This document shows positions 1 to 5,661 of a DNA stretch of 5,786 bases, one piece after another (position 1 is the stretch's first letter; the number at the start of each line of letters is the position of its first letter). The notes beneath the pieces were generated by a model, which saw only the letters and a list, made by a program, of their open reading frames with translations, had not been told where the DNA came from and ran no database searches. Origin of the DNA: Candidatus Aminicenantota bacterium. Lineage in GTDB: Bacteria; Acidobacteriota; Aminicenantia; Aminicenantales; Saccharicenantaceae. The position numbers and the translations under genes are program-made. Location: assembly GCA_026393955.1 (NCBI GenBank), contig JAPKZE010000404.1, forward strand, positions 1 to 5,786, given 5' to 3'.

Positions 1-1248
1 TGGTCTCCCGACAGCCGGAGCCTCCTTTTTCGCGGCCGGCGGGGAGACGCTCCGAGGACCACGGACGGGTGGGTGGTCCCGATCGACGGCGGGGAACCGG
101 TCCGGACGCACGCCATCGAGAACCTCGGGCTGACGACGATCGTCCAGTTCCCCGCCGCGTGGTCGGAGAAGAGCATCTATTACGTTTCGGGGACGACGAT
201 CGAAGGCGTCAATCTCTTCACAGCCGAGATCGACCCGAAAAGCCTGGCGATCACGGGACCCCCCACGGCCGTCACGACCGGCCCGGGCATGAAGCTCTTC
301 CTCTCCATCATGCCGGACGGCCGGATCTTCTTCACCGACATGATGGCCGAGATGAACGCCTGGAGCGTCCCCGCCCGGACGGACGAGGCCGCGGTGTCCG
401 CGAGGCCGCAGAAGCTCACCCGGGACCGCATGCAGAATTTCGGCCCGACCGTCTCCCGCGACGGGACGAGGGCCGCCTTCAGCGCCTTCGGAGGGGCTCA
501 GGCGGCCAAGTTCGAGGTCCGGCTCATGGACCTGAGGTCCGGAGAGGAAGCGAATTTCCCGATCCAGGAGGCCAGCATCAACCTGAGCGCGCGATTGAGC
601 CCCGATGGAACTCTGTTGGCCTACCGGGACCGCATCGAAGGAAAAGCGATGACGCTCATCGTCGCGCAGAAGGGCGCCACCCCCCGGCCTCTCTGCGAGG
701 GCTGTTTCGTGACGGGGTTCTTCCCCGCAAACGACGCCGCCCTGGTGCGATTCAAGCCCGACGAGCTCGTGCGTCTGGACATCCGCTCGGGGGAAAGGAC
801 GGTCGTCCTGTCGTCTCCCGGGGACAGGATCATGGACGCCTCTCTCTCTCCCGACGGACAATGGATCGCCTGGCATGCCGGCGAGCCGGACGGGCGGGCG
901 GCGGTCCGGATCACGCCCGTCGATGGGCCCGGGGACGGGACGCGGAAGGCCATCACGGTCGCCGAGGCCGGCGACTTCCTCGGTTCGCCCGGCTGGTCCC
1001 CGAACGGCCGCTGGCTCTATTATCTGTCCGAAAAGAACGGGCGCTGCTCGATCATGGCCCGGGAGCTCGATCCCCGGACCCGGACCCCTCTCGGCGCTGA
1101 GCGCGAGGTCTTCACGACGACGGAGAGCCGGCTCTGGCTGAACTTTCCCAAAAGCAACGGTGCGATCGCCGTGGCCGCGGACAAGATCGTCTTCGAGGGC
1201 ACCCGCATGCTGGGGAACATCTACCTGGCCAAGCCCAAGAGGCGCTAG
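1..1248 (+). CDS. PD40/TolB-like beta-propeller protein, C-terminal part (probable sensor end of a Ser/Thr kinase or regulator)
   Basis: The frame is open from the first base, so this is the last 415 residues of a longer protein; the GTG at 73 is internal, because a propeller motif (WSPDS) is already encoded at bases 1-15. Propeller blade motifs recur: WSPDS (base 1), VSRDG (451), LSPDG (595), LSPDG (844) and WSPNG (994), each followed by a hydrophobic strand such as WIAW or WLYY. This is the PD40/WD40-like repeat known from TolB and from the extracytoplasmic part of many acidobacterial Ser/Thr kinases and CadC-like winged-helix regulators. The final blades (WSPNGRWLYYLSEKNGR, then a RELDPRTRTPLG segment and a closing GNIYLAK) match that kinase-tail layout in my recollection. 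The visible part contains no transmembrane segment and no enzyme motif, so it is probably a ligand- or protein-binding module. The N-terminal effector domain lies outside the window, so kinase, regulator and plain TolB-like protein all remain possible. The gene converges on the glycosyltransferase gene and overlaps its end by 4 bases. Confidence 0.85.
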   Translation, partial: WSPDSRSLLFRGRRGDAPRTTDGWVVPIDGGEPVRTHAIENLGLTTIVQFPAAWSEKSIYYVSGTTIEGVNLFTAEIDPKSLAITGPPTAVTTGPGMKLFLSIMPDGRIFFTDMMAEMNAWSVPARTDEAAVSARPQKLTRDRMQNFGPTVSRDGTRAAFSAFGGAQAAKFEVRLMDLRSGEEANFPIQEASINLSARLSPDGTLLAYRDRIEGKAMTLIVAQKGATPRPLCEGCFVTGFFPANDAALVRFKPDELVRLDIRSGERTVVLSSPGDRIMDASLSPDGQWIAWHAGEPDGRAAVRITPVDGPGDGTRKAITVAEAGDFLGSPGWSPNGRWLYYLSEKNGRCSIMARELDPRTRTPLGAEREVFTTTESRLWLNFPKSNGAIAVAADKIVFEGTRMLGNIYLAKPKRR

Positions 1249-1973
1249 TCCCGGGCCCGGCGGATCCGCCGGAGGTCCTTGATCATGCCCCAGGAGCCCT
1301 TGAACATCCTGACGCGGCTCGGCCGGACGTCGCACCAGGCGACCGGGATCTCGGCGACGCGGTAGCCGCGCTCGCGGCAGAGGACCAGGACCTCGACGTC
1401 GAAGCCGAACCCCGGCGTCCGGAGGCTCCCGAAGATGTCCATCGCCGGCCCGCGGCGGAAGGCCTTGAAGCCGCACTGGGTGTCGCGGTACCCCTTCAGG
1501 ACGAAGAGCCGCACGAGCAGGTTGAACGCCTTGCCCAGCCACTCGCGCGGCCGCCGCTGGCGGACCCGGATGTCGGAGCCCGGCAGGGCCCGCGAGCCGA
1601 TGACGACGTCGGCCCCGGCCTCGAGCGCGGCCAGGGCCTTGTCGAGCTCGTCGATGGGCGTCGACAGGTCGTCGTCGCAAAAGAGGATCACTTCGCCGGC
1701 CGCGGCCAGCACGCCCTCGCGGACCGAGGCGCCTTTGCCCAGCTTCCGCTCCCGCCCGATGACCCGGTGCGGGAGGCGCCCGGCCAGCGCGGCGCGGGCC
1801 GCGTCGGCCGTCCCGTCGGAGCTCCCGTCGTCGACGACGACGATCTCCGCGGTGAAGGGCTTGGCGGCCAGGTAGGAGAGGACCGTTTCGAGGCTGGCGG
1901 CGATCCGCGACGCCTTGTTGAACGTGGGAATGACGACGGACAGGCGGATATCGCTCGGATTTCCTGCGTTCAT
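1245..1973 (-). CDS. Family 2 glycosyltransferase, dolichyl/polyprenyl-phosphate glucosyltransferase (Alg5-like)
   Basis: This 242-residue GT-A fold enzyme is expected to move a sugar, probably glucose from UDP-glucose, onto a polyprenyl phosphate at the inner face of the cytoplasmic membrane. The lipid-linked sugar would then serve envelope or glycoprotein glycosylation. The order of motifs is clear: SVVIPTFN (residues 12-19), VVVDDGSSDGT (45-55, nucleotide-binding Asp pair 48-49), KLGKGASVREG (77-87), the metal-binding DxD-type block FCDDDLSTP (98-106), VIGSRALPGSD (124-134), and DTQCGFKAFRR (164-174), which is a hallmark of the Alg5/DPM1 subgroup. FGFDVEVL (189-196) and a basic C-terminus finish the domain. 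There is no transmembrane segment, so the protein is cytosolic or peripheral; length is typical of the bacterial form. The ATG at 1973 is the only plausible start before the VVIP motif, although no good Shine-Dalgarno precedes it. The gene stands alone on its strand, divergent from the peptidase and convergent with the propeller gene. Sugar and acceptor are inferred from the family, not visible. Confidence 0.9.
   Translation of the reverse strand: MNAGNPSDIRLSVVIPTFNKASRIAASLETVLSYLAAKPFTAEIVVVDDGSSDGTADAARAALAGRLPHRVIGRERKLGKGASVREGVLAAAGEVILFCDDDLSTPIDELDKALAALEAGADVVIGSRALPGSDIRVRQRRPREWLGKAFNLLVRLFVLKGYRDTQCGFKAFRRGPAMDIFGSLRTPGFGFDVEVLVLCRERGYRVAEIPVAWCDVRPSRVRMFKGSWGMIKDLRRIRRARD
1251..1272. 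repeat. Two overlapping GC palindromes at the convergent gene ends
   Basis: CCGGGCCCGG (1251-1260) and the perfect 16-base palindrome CCGGCGGATCCGCCGG (1257-1272) overlap by four bases, starting three bases after the stop of the propeller gene. On either strand the longer one can fold as a 6-bp all-GC stem with a GATC loop. On the minus strand the same bases encode the C-terminal Arg-rich RRIRRAR of the glycosyltransferase, which partly explains the repetition. No T-run follows on either side, so it is not a standard intrinsic terminator, but it is the only stable hairpin at this convergent junction. Confidence 0.5.
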
Positions 1974-1984
1974 TGGACACCGGC

Positions 1985-1990
1985 ATTATA
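1985..1990 (-). promoter_or_regulatory. Exact TATAAT -10 element just upstream of the glycosyltransferase
   Basis: The minus strand reads TATAAT exactly, ending 11 bases before the ATG at 1973. Transcription would be expected to begin around 1978, leaving a leader of only about five bases. This fits the absence of a Shine-Dalgarno sequence in front of this ATG and suggests leaderless or near-leaderless translation. No good -35 hexamer is visible at 16-18 bases, and there is no TG extension, so the promoter may need an activator or the match may be chance in a locally AT-rich spacer. Confidence 0.4.
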
Positions 1991-2083
1991 ACCGAATTTT
2001 CCGGCAGAACGCATTCTCCGATGCCGCTGACGCGGGAAATTTCGGGCTTTCATGGACGGGTATCGAAAAAAAGAGATTTGAAT

Positions 2084-2089
2084 TAAAAT
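2084..2089 (+). promoter_or_regulatory. Possible -10 element for the peptidase gene
   Basis: TAAAAT differs from TATAAT at one base and lies 35 bases before the TTG start, inside an A/T-rich stretch (about 2064-2089) that contrasts with the GC-rich surroundings. No convincing -35 hexamer lies at the usual distance. The call rests on position and local composition only. Confidence 0.25.
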
Positions 2090-2111
2090 CCCTTCTTATC
2101 GTCATCCGTTC

Positions 2112-2117
2112 AGGAGG
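2112..2117 (+). promoter_or_regulatory. Strong Shine-Dalgarno that fixes the peptidase start at TTG 2125
   Basis: AGGAGG lies seven bases before the TTG at 2125 and matches the 16S rRNA anti-Shine-Dalgarno core. It decides the start: the in-frame ATG at 1915 lies inside the glycosyltransferase gene and would add 70 residues with no domain character ahead of the signal peptide, whereas TTG 2125 places a classical signal peptide at residue 1. Confidence 0.85.
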
Positions 2118-2124
2118 AAGCCCT

Positions 2125-4527
2125 TTGAAGAAACTCGCGTTCCGTCCGGCCGTCGTCTTCGCCGTGGCCCTCGCCATCTGCCCTGTTCTGTCCGCCCAGG
2201 AGCCTTACAAGCAGCCGCCGAAGGAAGTCATCGACATCGTCAGCGCCCCGCCGACGCCCATGGTCTCGATGAGCCCGGCCGGCGACACGATGGCCCTCAT
2301 CGAGCGCGAATCCATGCCCTCGATCGCCTATCTCGCCGAGCCCCTGCTGCGGATCGCCGGCATGCGCATCACGCCGGCCTATCACAGCCGCCAGGTCCTG
2401 AGCTTCTCGACCGGGCTGTCGCTCAAAGACATGAAGACGAACGCCCTGCGCCGGATCGCCCTGCCCGACGGCGTCAAGTTCACCTTCCCCTCCTGGTCGC
2501 CCGACGGACGGACGATCGCGCTGCTGCGCTACGTCGAGGGCGGCGTCGAGCTCTGGACGGTCGACGTCGCGACGGCCGCGGCCAAGGCCCTGACCCCGCC
2601 GGCCGTCAACGCCGTGCTCGGCGGGATCGATTGGGCTCCGGACGGCCGCCGCATCCTCGTCTCGCTCGTCCCGGACGGCCGGGGCCCGGCCCCGACCGCG
2701 CCGCGCGTCCCCGCCGGCCCCGAGGTCCAGATCTCGGGCGGCCGGGAAGCCAAGATCGCCACCTTCCAGGACCTCAACAAGAACGCGTTCGACGAGGTCC
2801 TCTTCGACTATTACGCCACGTCCCAGACCGCGCTCGTCGACGTCGCCAGCGGGGAGGTCCGTAAGGTCGGCCCCGCCGGGATCTTCGACACGCTCGCCGT
2901 GGCCCCGTCCATGCAGTACATCCTCGCCGGCCGGGTCAAGCGGCCTTATTCCTATTCCCTCCCCGCCGACGGGTTCGCCCATTCGATGGAGATCTGGGAC
3001 ATGGACGGCCGGATGGTCAAAGTCCTGGCCGACCTGCCGACCGAGGAGGGCGTCCCGATCAATGGCGTGCCGAAAGGGCCGCGCAACATCGCTTGGATGG
3101 TCCACAAGCCCGCGACGCTCATCTGGACCGAGGCCCTGGACGAGGGTGACCCGAAGGCGACGGTCCCCTTCCGCGACCGTTACCTGACCTTCGACGCGCC
3201 CTTCACCGGCGAGCCTAAAGAAGCTTTCAAGCTCAAGGAGCGGGCCGCCGGACTCATGTATTTCGCGACGCCGGGCCGGGCCCTGGCCTCCCAGAGCGAG
3301 TGGAAACGGAGCTGGCGGACGACCTTTCTCGTCGACCTGGCCAACCCCGCGGCCGAGCCGGTCAAGATCTGGGACATGAGCACCCAGGACCGGTACAACG
3401 ATCCCGGCCGGGCGGTGACGATGAGCCTCAAGACCGGCGAGCGGGTCATCATCCAGGACAAAGATTGGATCTACCTCGCCGGCGCGGGCTCCTCGCCCAA
3501 GGGCGACCATCCCTTCCTCGACCGGATGAACCTCAAGACGATGAAAGTCGAGCGGCTCTGGCAGTGCCAGGACCCCGCCTATGAGACCTTCGTCGATTTC
3601 GCCGGGACGTCCCGGACCAAGCTCATCACCAGCTGCGAGACCAAGGTCGACCCGCCGAATTACTACTTCTACGACCTCAAGACCAAAAAGCGGACGGCTC
3701 TGACCGACTTCAAGGACCCGGCGCCGCAGCTGACGGCCGTCAAGAAAGAGCGGATCACCTACAAGCGGGCCGACGGGCTCGAGCTCAGCGGCACCCTCTA
3801 TCTGCCGGCGGGCCACCAGCCGGGGACGCGCCTGCCCGTCGTCATCTGGGCCTATCCCATGGAATACGACACGGCGGCCACGGCCGGCCAGGTCCGGGGC
3901 TCGGTCAACCGGTTCACGTTCTACCGGGGGACCTCGCAGCTCCTGTTCGTCACCCAGGGCTACGCCGTCCTCGACAACGCCGAAATGCCCGTCGTCGGCA
4001 CCCCCGAGAAGGTCAACGACACTTTCATCCAGCAGATCGTCTCCAACGCCGAGGCGGCCATCCGCAAGCTCGACGAGATGGGCGTGGGCGACCCGAAGCG
4101 GGTCGGGATCGGCGGCCACAGCTACGGGGCCTTCATGACGGCCAACCTGCTGGCCCATTGCGACCTCTTCGCCGCCGGCATCGCCCGGAGCGGCGCGTAT
4201 AACCGCACCCTGACCCCGTTCGGCTTCCAGAGCGAGCGGCGGACCCTTTGGGAGGCGCCCGAGACCTACATCAAGATGTCGCCGTTCATGTTCGCGGACA
4301 AGATCAAGACGCCCCTGCTGATGATCCACGGCATGGCCGACAACAATTCGGGCACGTTCCCCATCCAATCCGAGCGGCTCTTCGCCGCCCTGAAGGGATT
4401 CGGCGCGACGGTCCGCTTCGTCTATCTGCCCTACGAGAGCCACGGCTATTCGGCGCGCGAATCGGTCCTTACGGTCCTGGCCGAGATGTTCGAATGGTTC
4501 GATAAATACGTGAAGAACAGAAAGTGA
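2125..4527 (+). CDS. Exported prolyl-oligopeptidase-family serine peptidase, S9D glutamyl endopeptidase-like
   Basis: This 800-residue enzyme is expected to cleave peptides outside the cytoplasm. It starts with a signal peptide: MKK, a hydrophobic core at residues 9-22, and cleavage predicted after LSA (24), before QEP. A beta-propeller follows (about residues 60-530, with WSPDG at 124 and WAPDG at 170), then an alpha/beta-hydrolase domain from about residue 542. The catalytic triad is complete: nucleophile Ser666 in GGHSYGAFM, Asp739 in GMADNNSGT, and His773 in ESHGYSARES. Several blocks resemble plant chloroplast glutamyl endopeptidase (MEROPS S9D) as I recall it: the FQDLNKN region (214 onward) with its LFDYYATSQ, AGQVRGS (587 onward), IARSGAYNRTLTPFGFQ and the SPFM segment. 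Preference for cleavage after Glu is therefore likely but not proven, since specificity residues cannot be read safely by eye. The TTG start is chosen from the AGGAGG seven bases upstream and the signal peptide. The gene is divergent from the glycosyltransferase and precedes surE on the same strand with a 137-base spacer. Confidence 0.93.
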   Translation: MKKLAFRPAVVFAVALAICPVLSAQEPYKQPPKEVIDIVSAPPTPMVSMSPAGDTMALIERESMPSIAYLAEPLLRIAGMRITPAYHSRQVLSFSTGLSLKDMKTNALRRIALPDGVKFTFPSWSPDGRTIALLRYVEGGVELWTVDVATAAAKALTPPAVNAVLGGIDWAPDGRRILVSLVPDGRGPAPTAPRVPAGPEVQISGGREAKIATFQDLNKNAFDEVLFDYYATSQTALVDVASGEVRKVGPAGIFDTLAVAPSMQYILAGRVKRPYSYSLPADGFAHSMEIWDMDGRMVKVLADLPTEEGVPINGVPKGPRNIAWMVHKPATLIWTEALDEGDPKATVPFRDRYLTFDAPFTGEPKEAFKLKERAAGLMYFATPGRALASQSEWKRSWRTTFLVDLANPAAEPVKIWDMSTQDRYNDPGRAVTMSLKTGERVIIQDKDWIYLAGAGSSPKGDHPFLDRMNLKTMKVERLWQCQDPAYETFVDFAGTSRTKLITSCETKVDPPNYYFYDLKTKKRTALTDFKDPAPQLTAVKKERITYKRADGLELSGTLYLPAGHQPGTRLPVVIWAYPMEYDTAATAGQVRGSVNRFTFYRGTSQLLFVTQGYAVLDNAEMPVVGTPEKVNDTFIQQIVSNAEAAIRKLDEMGVGDPKRVGIGGHSYGAFMTANLLAHCDLFAAGIARSGAYNRTLTPFGFQSERRTLWEAPETYIKMSPFMFADKIKTPLLMIHGMADNNSGTFPIQSERLFAALKGFGATVRFVYLPYESHGYSARESVLTVLAEMFEWFDKYVKNRK

Positions 4528-4534
4528 ACACAGA

Positions 4535-4569
4535 ATATCCACAGACTCTGTGCATAAGCCTGTGGAAAA
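4535..4569. promoter_or_regulatory. Cluster of three DnaA-box-like 9-mers
   Basis: Three matches to the DnaA box (TTATNCACA) lie within 35 bases just after the peptidase stop: ATATCCACA on the plus strand (4535-4543, one mismatch), TTATGCACA on the minus strand (4549-4557, full match) and TTTTCCACA on the minus strand (4561-4569, one mismatch). The first two boxes are inverted around a perfect 13-base palindrome, CACAGACTCTGTG (4540-4552). The stretch is A/T-rich in an otherwise GC-rich window. No replication gene is near, so a DnaA-titrating, DnaA-reactivating or DnaA-regulated promoter site is more likely than an origin; another regulator recognising CACAG/CTGTG is also possible. Confidence 0.5.
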
Positions 4570-4594
4570 ACACGGAACGTGCTATTCTAAGAGC

Positions 4595-4621
4595 TTGTCA
4601 GACGCGGACTTTTGATAGAAT
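4595..4621 (+). promoter_or_regulatory. surE: Extended -10 sigma-70-like promoter for surE
   Basis: TTGTCA (4595-4600, five of six to TTGACA) is followed after 15 bases by TAGAAT (4616-4621, five of six to TATAAT). A TG at 4613-4614 is correctly placed to make an extended -10 (TGATAGAAT), which offsets the short spacer. Transcription should start near 4628, giving a leader of about 37 bases with the Shine-Dalgarno near its end. This means surE can be expressed independently of the peptidase gene. Confidence 0.55.
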
Positions 4622-4637
4622 GCACAGCGAGTGTGCA
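4621..4637. promoter_or_regulatory. Palindromic operator candidate at the surE promoter
   Basis: TGCACA-GCGAG-TGTGCA is a perfect inverted repeat with 6-base arms. It begins on the last base of the -10 hexamer and spans the predicted start site near 4628, the classic position for a repressor operator. Because transcription would begin inside it, the transcript would carry only the right arm, so it more likely acts as DNA than as an RNA hairpin. The half-site TGTGCA also occurs at 4549-4554 inside the DnaA-box cluster, hinting at a shared binding protein. Confidence 0.4.
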
Positions 4638-4651
4638 ACGCGTCACGCGGC

Positions 4652-4657
4652 GGAGGA
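4652..4657 (+). promoter_or_regulatory. surE: Shine-Dalgarno that fixes the surE start at ATG 4665
   Basis: GGAGGA lies about seven bases before ATG 4665. The next in-frame ATG (4671) would be too far from it, and the upstream in-frame GTG at 4524, which overlaps the peptidase stop, has no such site and would put 47 featureless residues ahead of the export signal. Confidence 0.75.
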
Positions 4658-4664
4658 GCGATCG

Positions 4665-5555
4665 ATGAGAATGCGGCATGGCGCGCTTGAGATCCTGGTC
4701 CTGGCCCTCGTACTCTCGGCGGCCTGCGCCGGAAAGCCCGGCCAACCCGCTCCGGCGGCCCTCAACATCCTGGTCACGAACGACGACGGGATCGAGGCGC
4801 CGGGCATCCTGGCCGTGGCCGAAGCCCTTCGCCCCCTGGGACAGGTCACGGTCGCCGCGCCCAGCGAGGGGAAGAGCGGCTCGAGCCACGGCGTCACGTC
4901 GGACAAGCTTATCTCCGTGCGCGAGAGCGAGCGGGGCGGCCAGAGGTGGATCGCCATCGACGCCTTGCCGGCGACCTGCGTCCGGCTGGCCGTCGAGAAG
5001 CTCCTGCCGGCCAGGCCGGACATCGTCATCTCGGGCATCAACCGGGGCGAGAACCTGGGCACGGTCACTTTCTATTCGGCCACCGTCGGCGCGGCCCGGG
5101 AGGCGGCTTTCCTCGGCCTGCCGTCCATATCCGTCAATCTCGTCGCGGCGAACGGGATGGGCTATGAGACGGCCGCGTCCGTCACAGCCCAGATCGTCCG
5201 GGCGCTCGGCCGGGACGGCCTCCCCAAGGGCACGTTCCTCAACGTCAACATCCCGTCCCTCCCCCGGGAGCGCCTCCGGGGCGTCCGGATCACGCGGCAG
5301 GACACCCGGGCGCCGGTCGATCACTTCAATAAGATAGTCGCTCCCGACGGATCAACGGCCTACATTCCGAGGTGGGAGCATCTTGAGCCGGACGACGGGG
5401 ACACCGACATCTGGGCGGTCCGCAACGGCTACGTCTCGGTGTCTCTTTTCGGCTTCGATCAAACGGCCGCCGCGCCGCCCGCCGCCAGGCACGCTCTCCG
5501 GCGCCTCGAAGCCCTGCTCCTTTCGGCGCCACCCCTTTCGGTGCCACACAACTAA
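4665..5555 (+). CDS. surE: SurE-family 5'/3'-nucleotidase with N-terminal export/lipoprotein signal
   Basis: SurE enzymes are metal-dependent phosphatases that remove phosphate from 5'- and 3'-nucleoside monophosphates and, in E. coli, short polyphosphate. The 296-residue product has the full signature: NILVTNDDGIEAPGI with metal ligands Asp40 and Asp41, Ser71 in GKSGSSHG, and Asn126 in SGINRGENLG (equivalent to E. coli Asp8, Asp9, Ser39 and Asn92), then FYSATVGAAREAAFLGLPS (136-154) and the C-terminal TDIWAVRNGYVSVS. Unlike E. coli SurE (253 residues, starting directly at the MRILLSNDDG strand), this protein has about 32 extra N-terminal residues: a short basic start, a hydrophobic run (10-20), and LSAAC with Cys21 followed by a Gly/Pro/Ala-rich linker. 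That looks like a lipoprotein signal, although Ser at -3 departs from the usual Leu; ordinary cleavage after ACA is the alternative. Either way the enzyme is probably outside the cytoplasm. It has its own promoter in the 137-base spacer behind the peptidase gene. Confidence 0.93.
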   Translation: MRMRHGALEILVLALVLSAACAGKPGQPAPAALNILVTNDDGIEAPGILAVAEALRPLGQVTVAAPSEGKSGSSHGVTSDKLISVRESERGGQRWIAIDALPATCVRLAVEKLLPARPDIVISGINRGENLGTVTFYSATVGAAREAAFLGLPSISVNLVAANGMGYETAASVTAQIVRALGRDGLPKGTFLNVNIPSLPRERLRGVRITRQDTRAPVDHFNKIVAPDGSTAYIPRWEHLEPDDGDTDIWAVRNGYVSVSLFGFDQTAAAPPAARHALRRLEALLLSAPPLSVPHN

Positions 5556-5565
5556 ATACACTTAA

Positions 5566-5588
5566 TTCCCGACTGCGGGAAGGCCCGC
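5566..5588 (+). terminator. Two competing hairpins after surE (weak terminator candidate)
   Basis: TTCCCG-ACTG-CGGGAA (5566-5581) is a perfect 6-bp stem with a 4-base loop, beginning 10 bases after the surE stop. It overlaps a second stem, GCGGG-AAGG-CCCGC (5575-5588), so only one can form at a time. The second is followed by TTCTCAT, a poor T-tract, so intrinsic termination would be weak at best. Confidence 0.35.
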
Positions 5589-5603
5589 TTCTCATAGAGG
5601 GGA

Positions 5604-5632
5604 TTGACTTTGCCGGGCTTCATGTTTAGGAT
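5604..5632 (+). promoter_or_regulatory. Sigma-70-like promoter for the zinc-ribbon gene
   Basis: TTGACT (5604-5609, five of six) and TAGGAT (5627-5632, four of six) are separated by exactly 17 bases, the optimal spacing. Transcription would start near 5639, leaving a leader of about 23 bases that carries the GGGGGA ribosome-binding site. The downstream gene is therefore probably transcribed separately from surE. Confidence 0.5.
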
Positions 5633-5661
5633 GGGCTCAACTCGCATCGGGGGATTCGGCC

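Noticed and set aside
69..1100. A 343-codon open frame on the plus strand overlapping the propeller gene
   Set aside because: Its product is Arg/Gly/Pro-rich and typical of an out-of-frame reading; the frame starting at base 1 carries the recurring SPDG propeller motifs.
1915..2124. Upstream ATG start for the peptidase at 1915
   Set aside because: It lies inside the glycosyltransferase gene and would add 70 residues without character before a clear signal peptide. The AGGAGG at 2112-2117 supports TTG 2125.
2170..2200. Lipobox in the peptidase signal peptide (LAIC)
   Set aside because: Ile at -1 is not accepted by the lipobox pattern, while LSA followed by QEP makes a good ordinary signal-peptidase site.
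2110..4542. An 810-codon open frame on the minus strand, opposite the whole peptidase gene
   Set aside because: It is rich in Arg, Gly, Asp and Val without domains and arises because a G/C-biased third codon position on the plus strand removes stops on the opposite strand. The plus-strand frame has a complete catalytic triad, signal peptide and Shine-Dalgarno.
4535..4569. A complete replication origin (oriC)
   Set aside because: Only three boxes are seen, no long AT-rich unwinding region follows, and none of the usual origin-neighbour genes are present. It is kept only as a DnaA-box cluster.
4539..4570. CCACAG...CTGTGG as a terminator of the peptidase gene
   Set aside because: The loop would be 15 bases and an A-run, not a T-run, follows on the plus strand; on the minus strand no T-run follows either.
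4524..4664. GTG at 4524 as the surE start, overlapping the peptidase TGA
   Set aside because: The overlap looks like translational coupling, but the added 47 residues are featureless and cover the DnaA-box cluster and promoter, whereas ATG 4665 has a good Shine-Dalgarno and begins the export signal.
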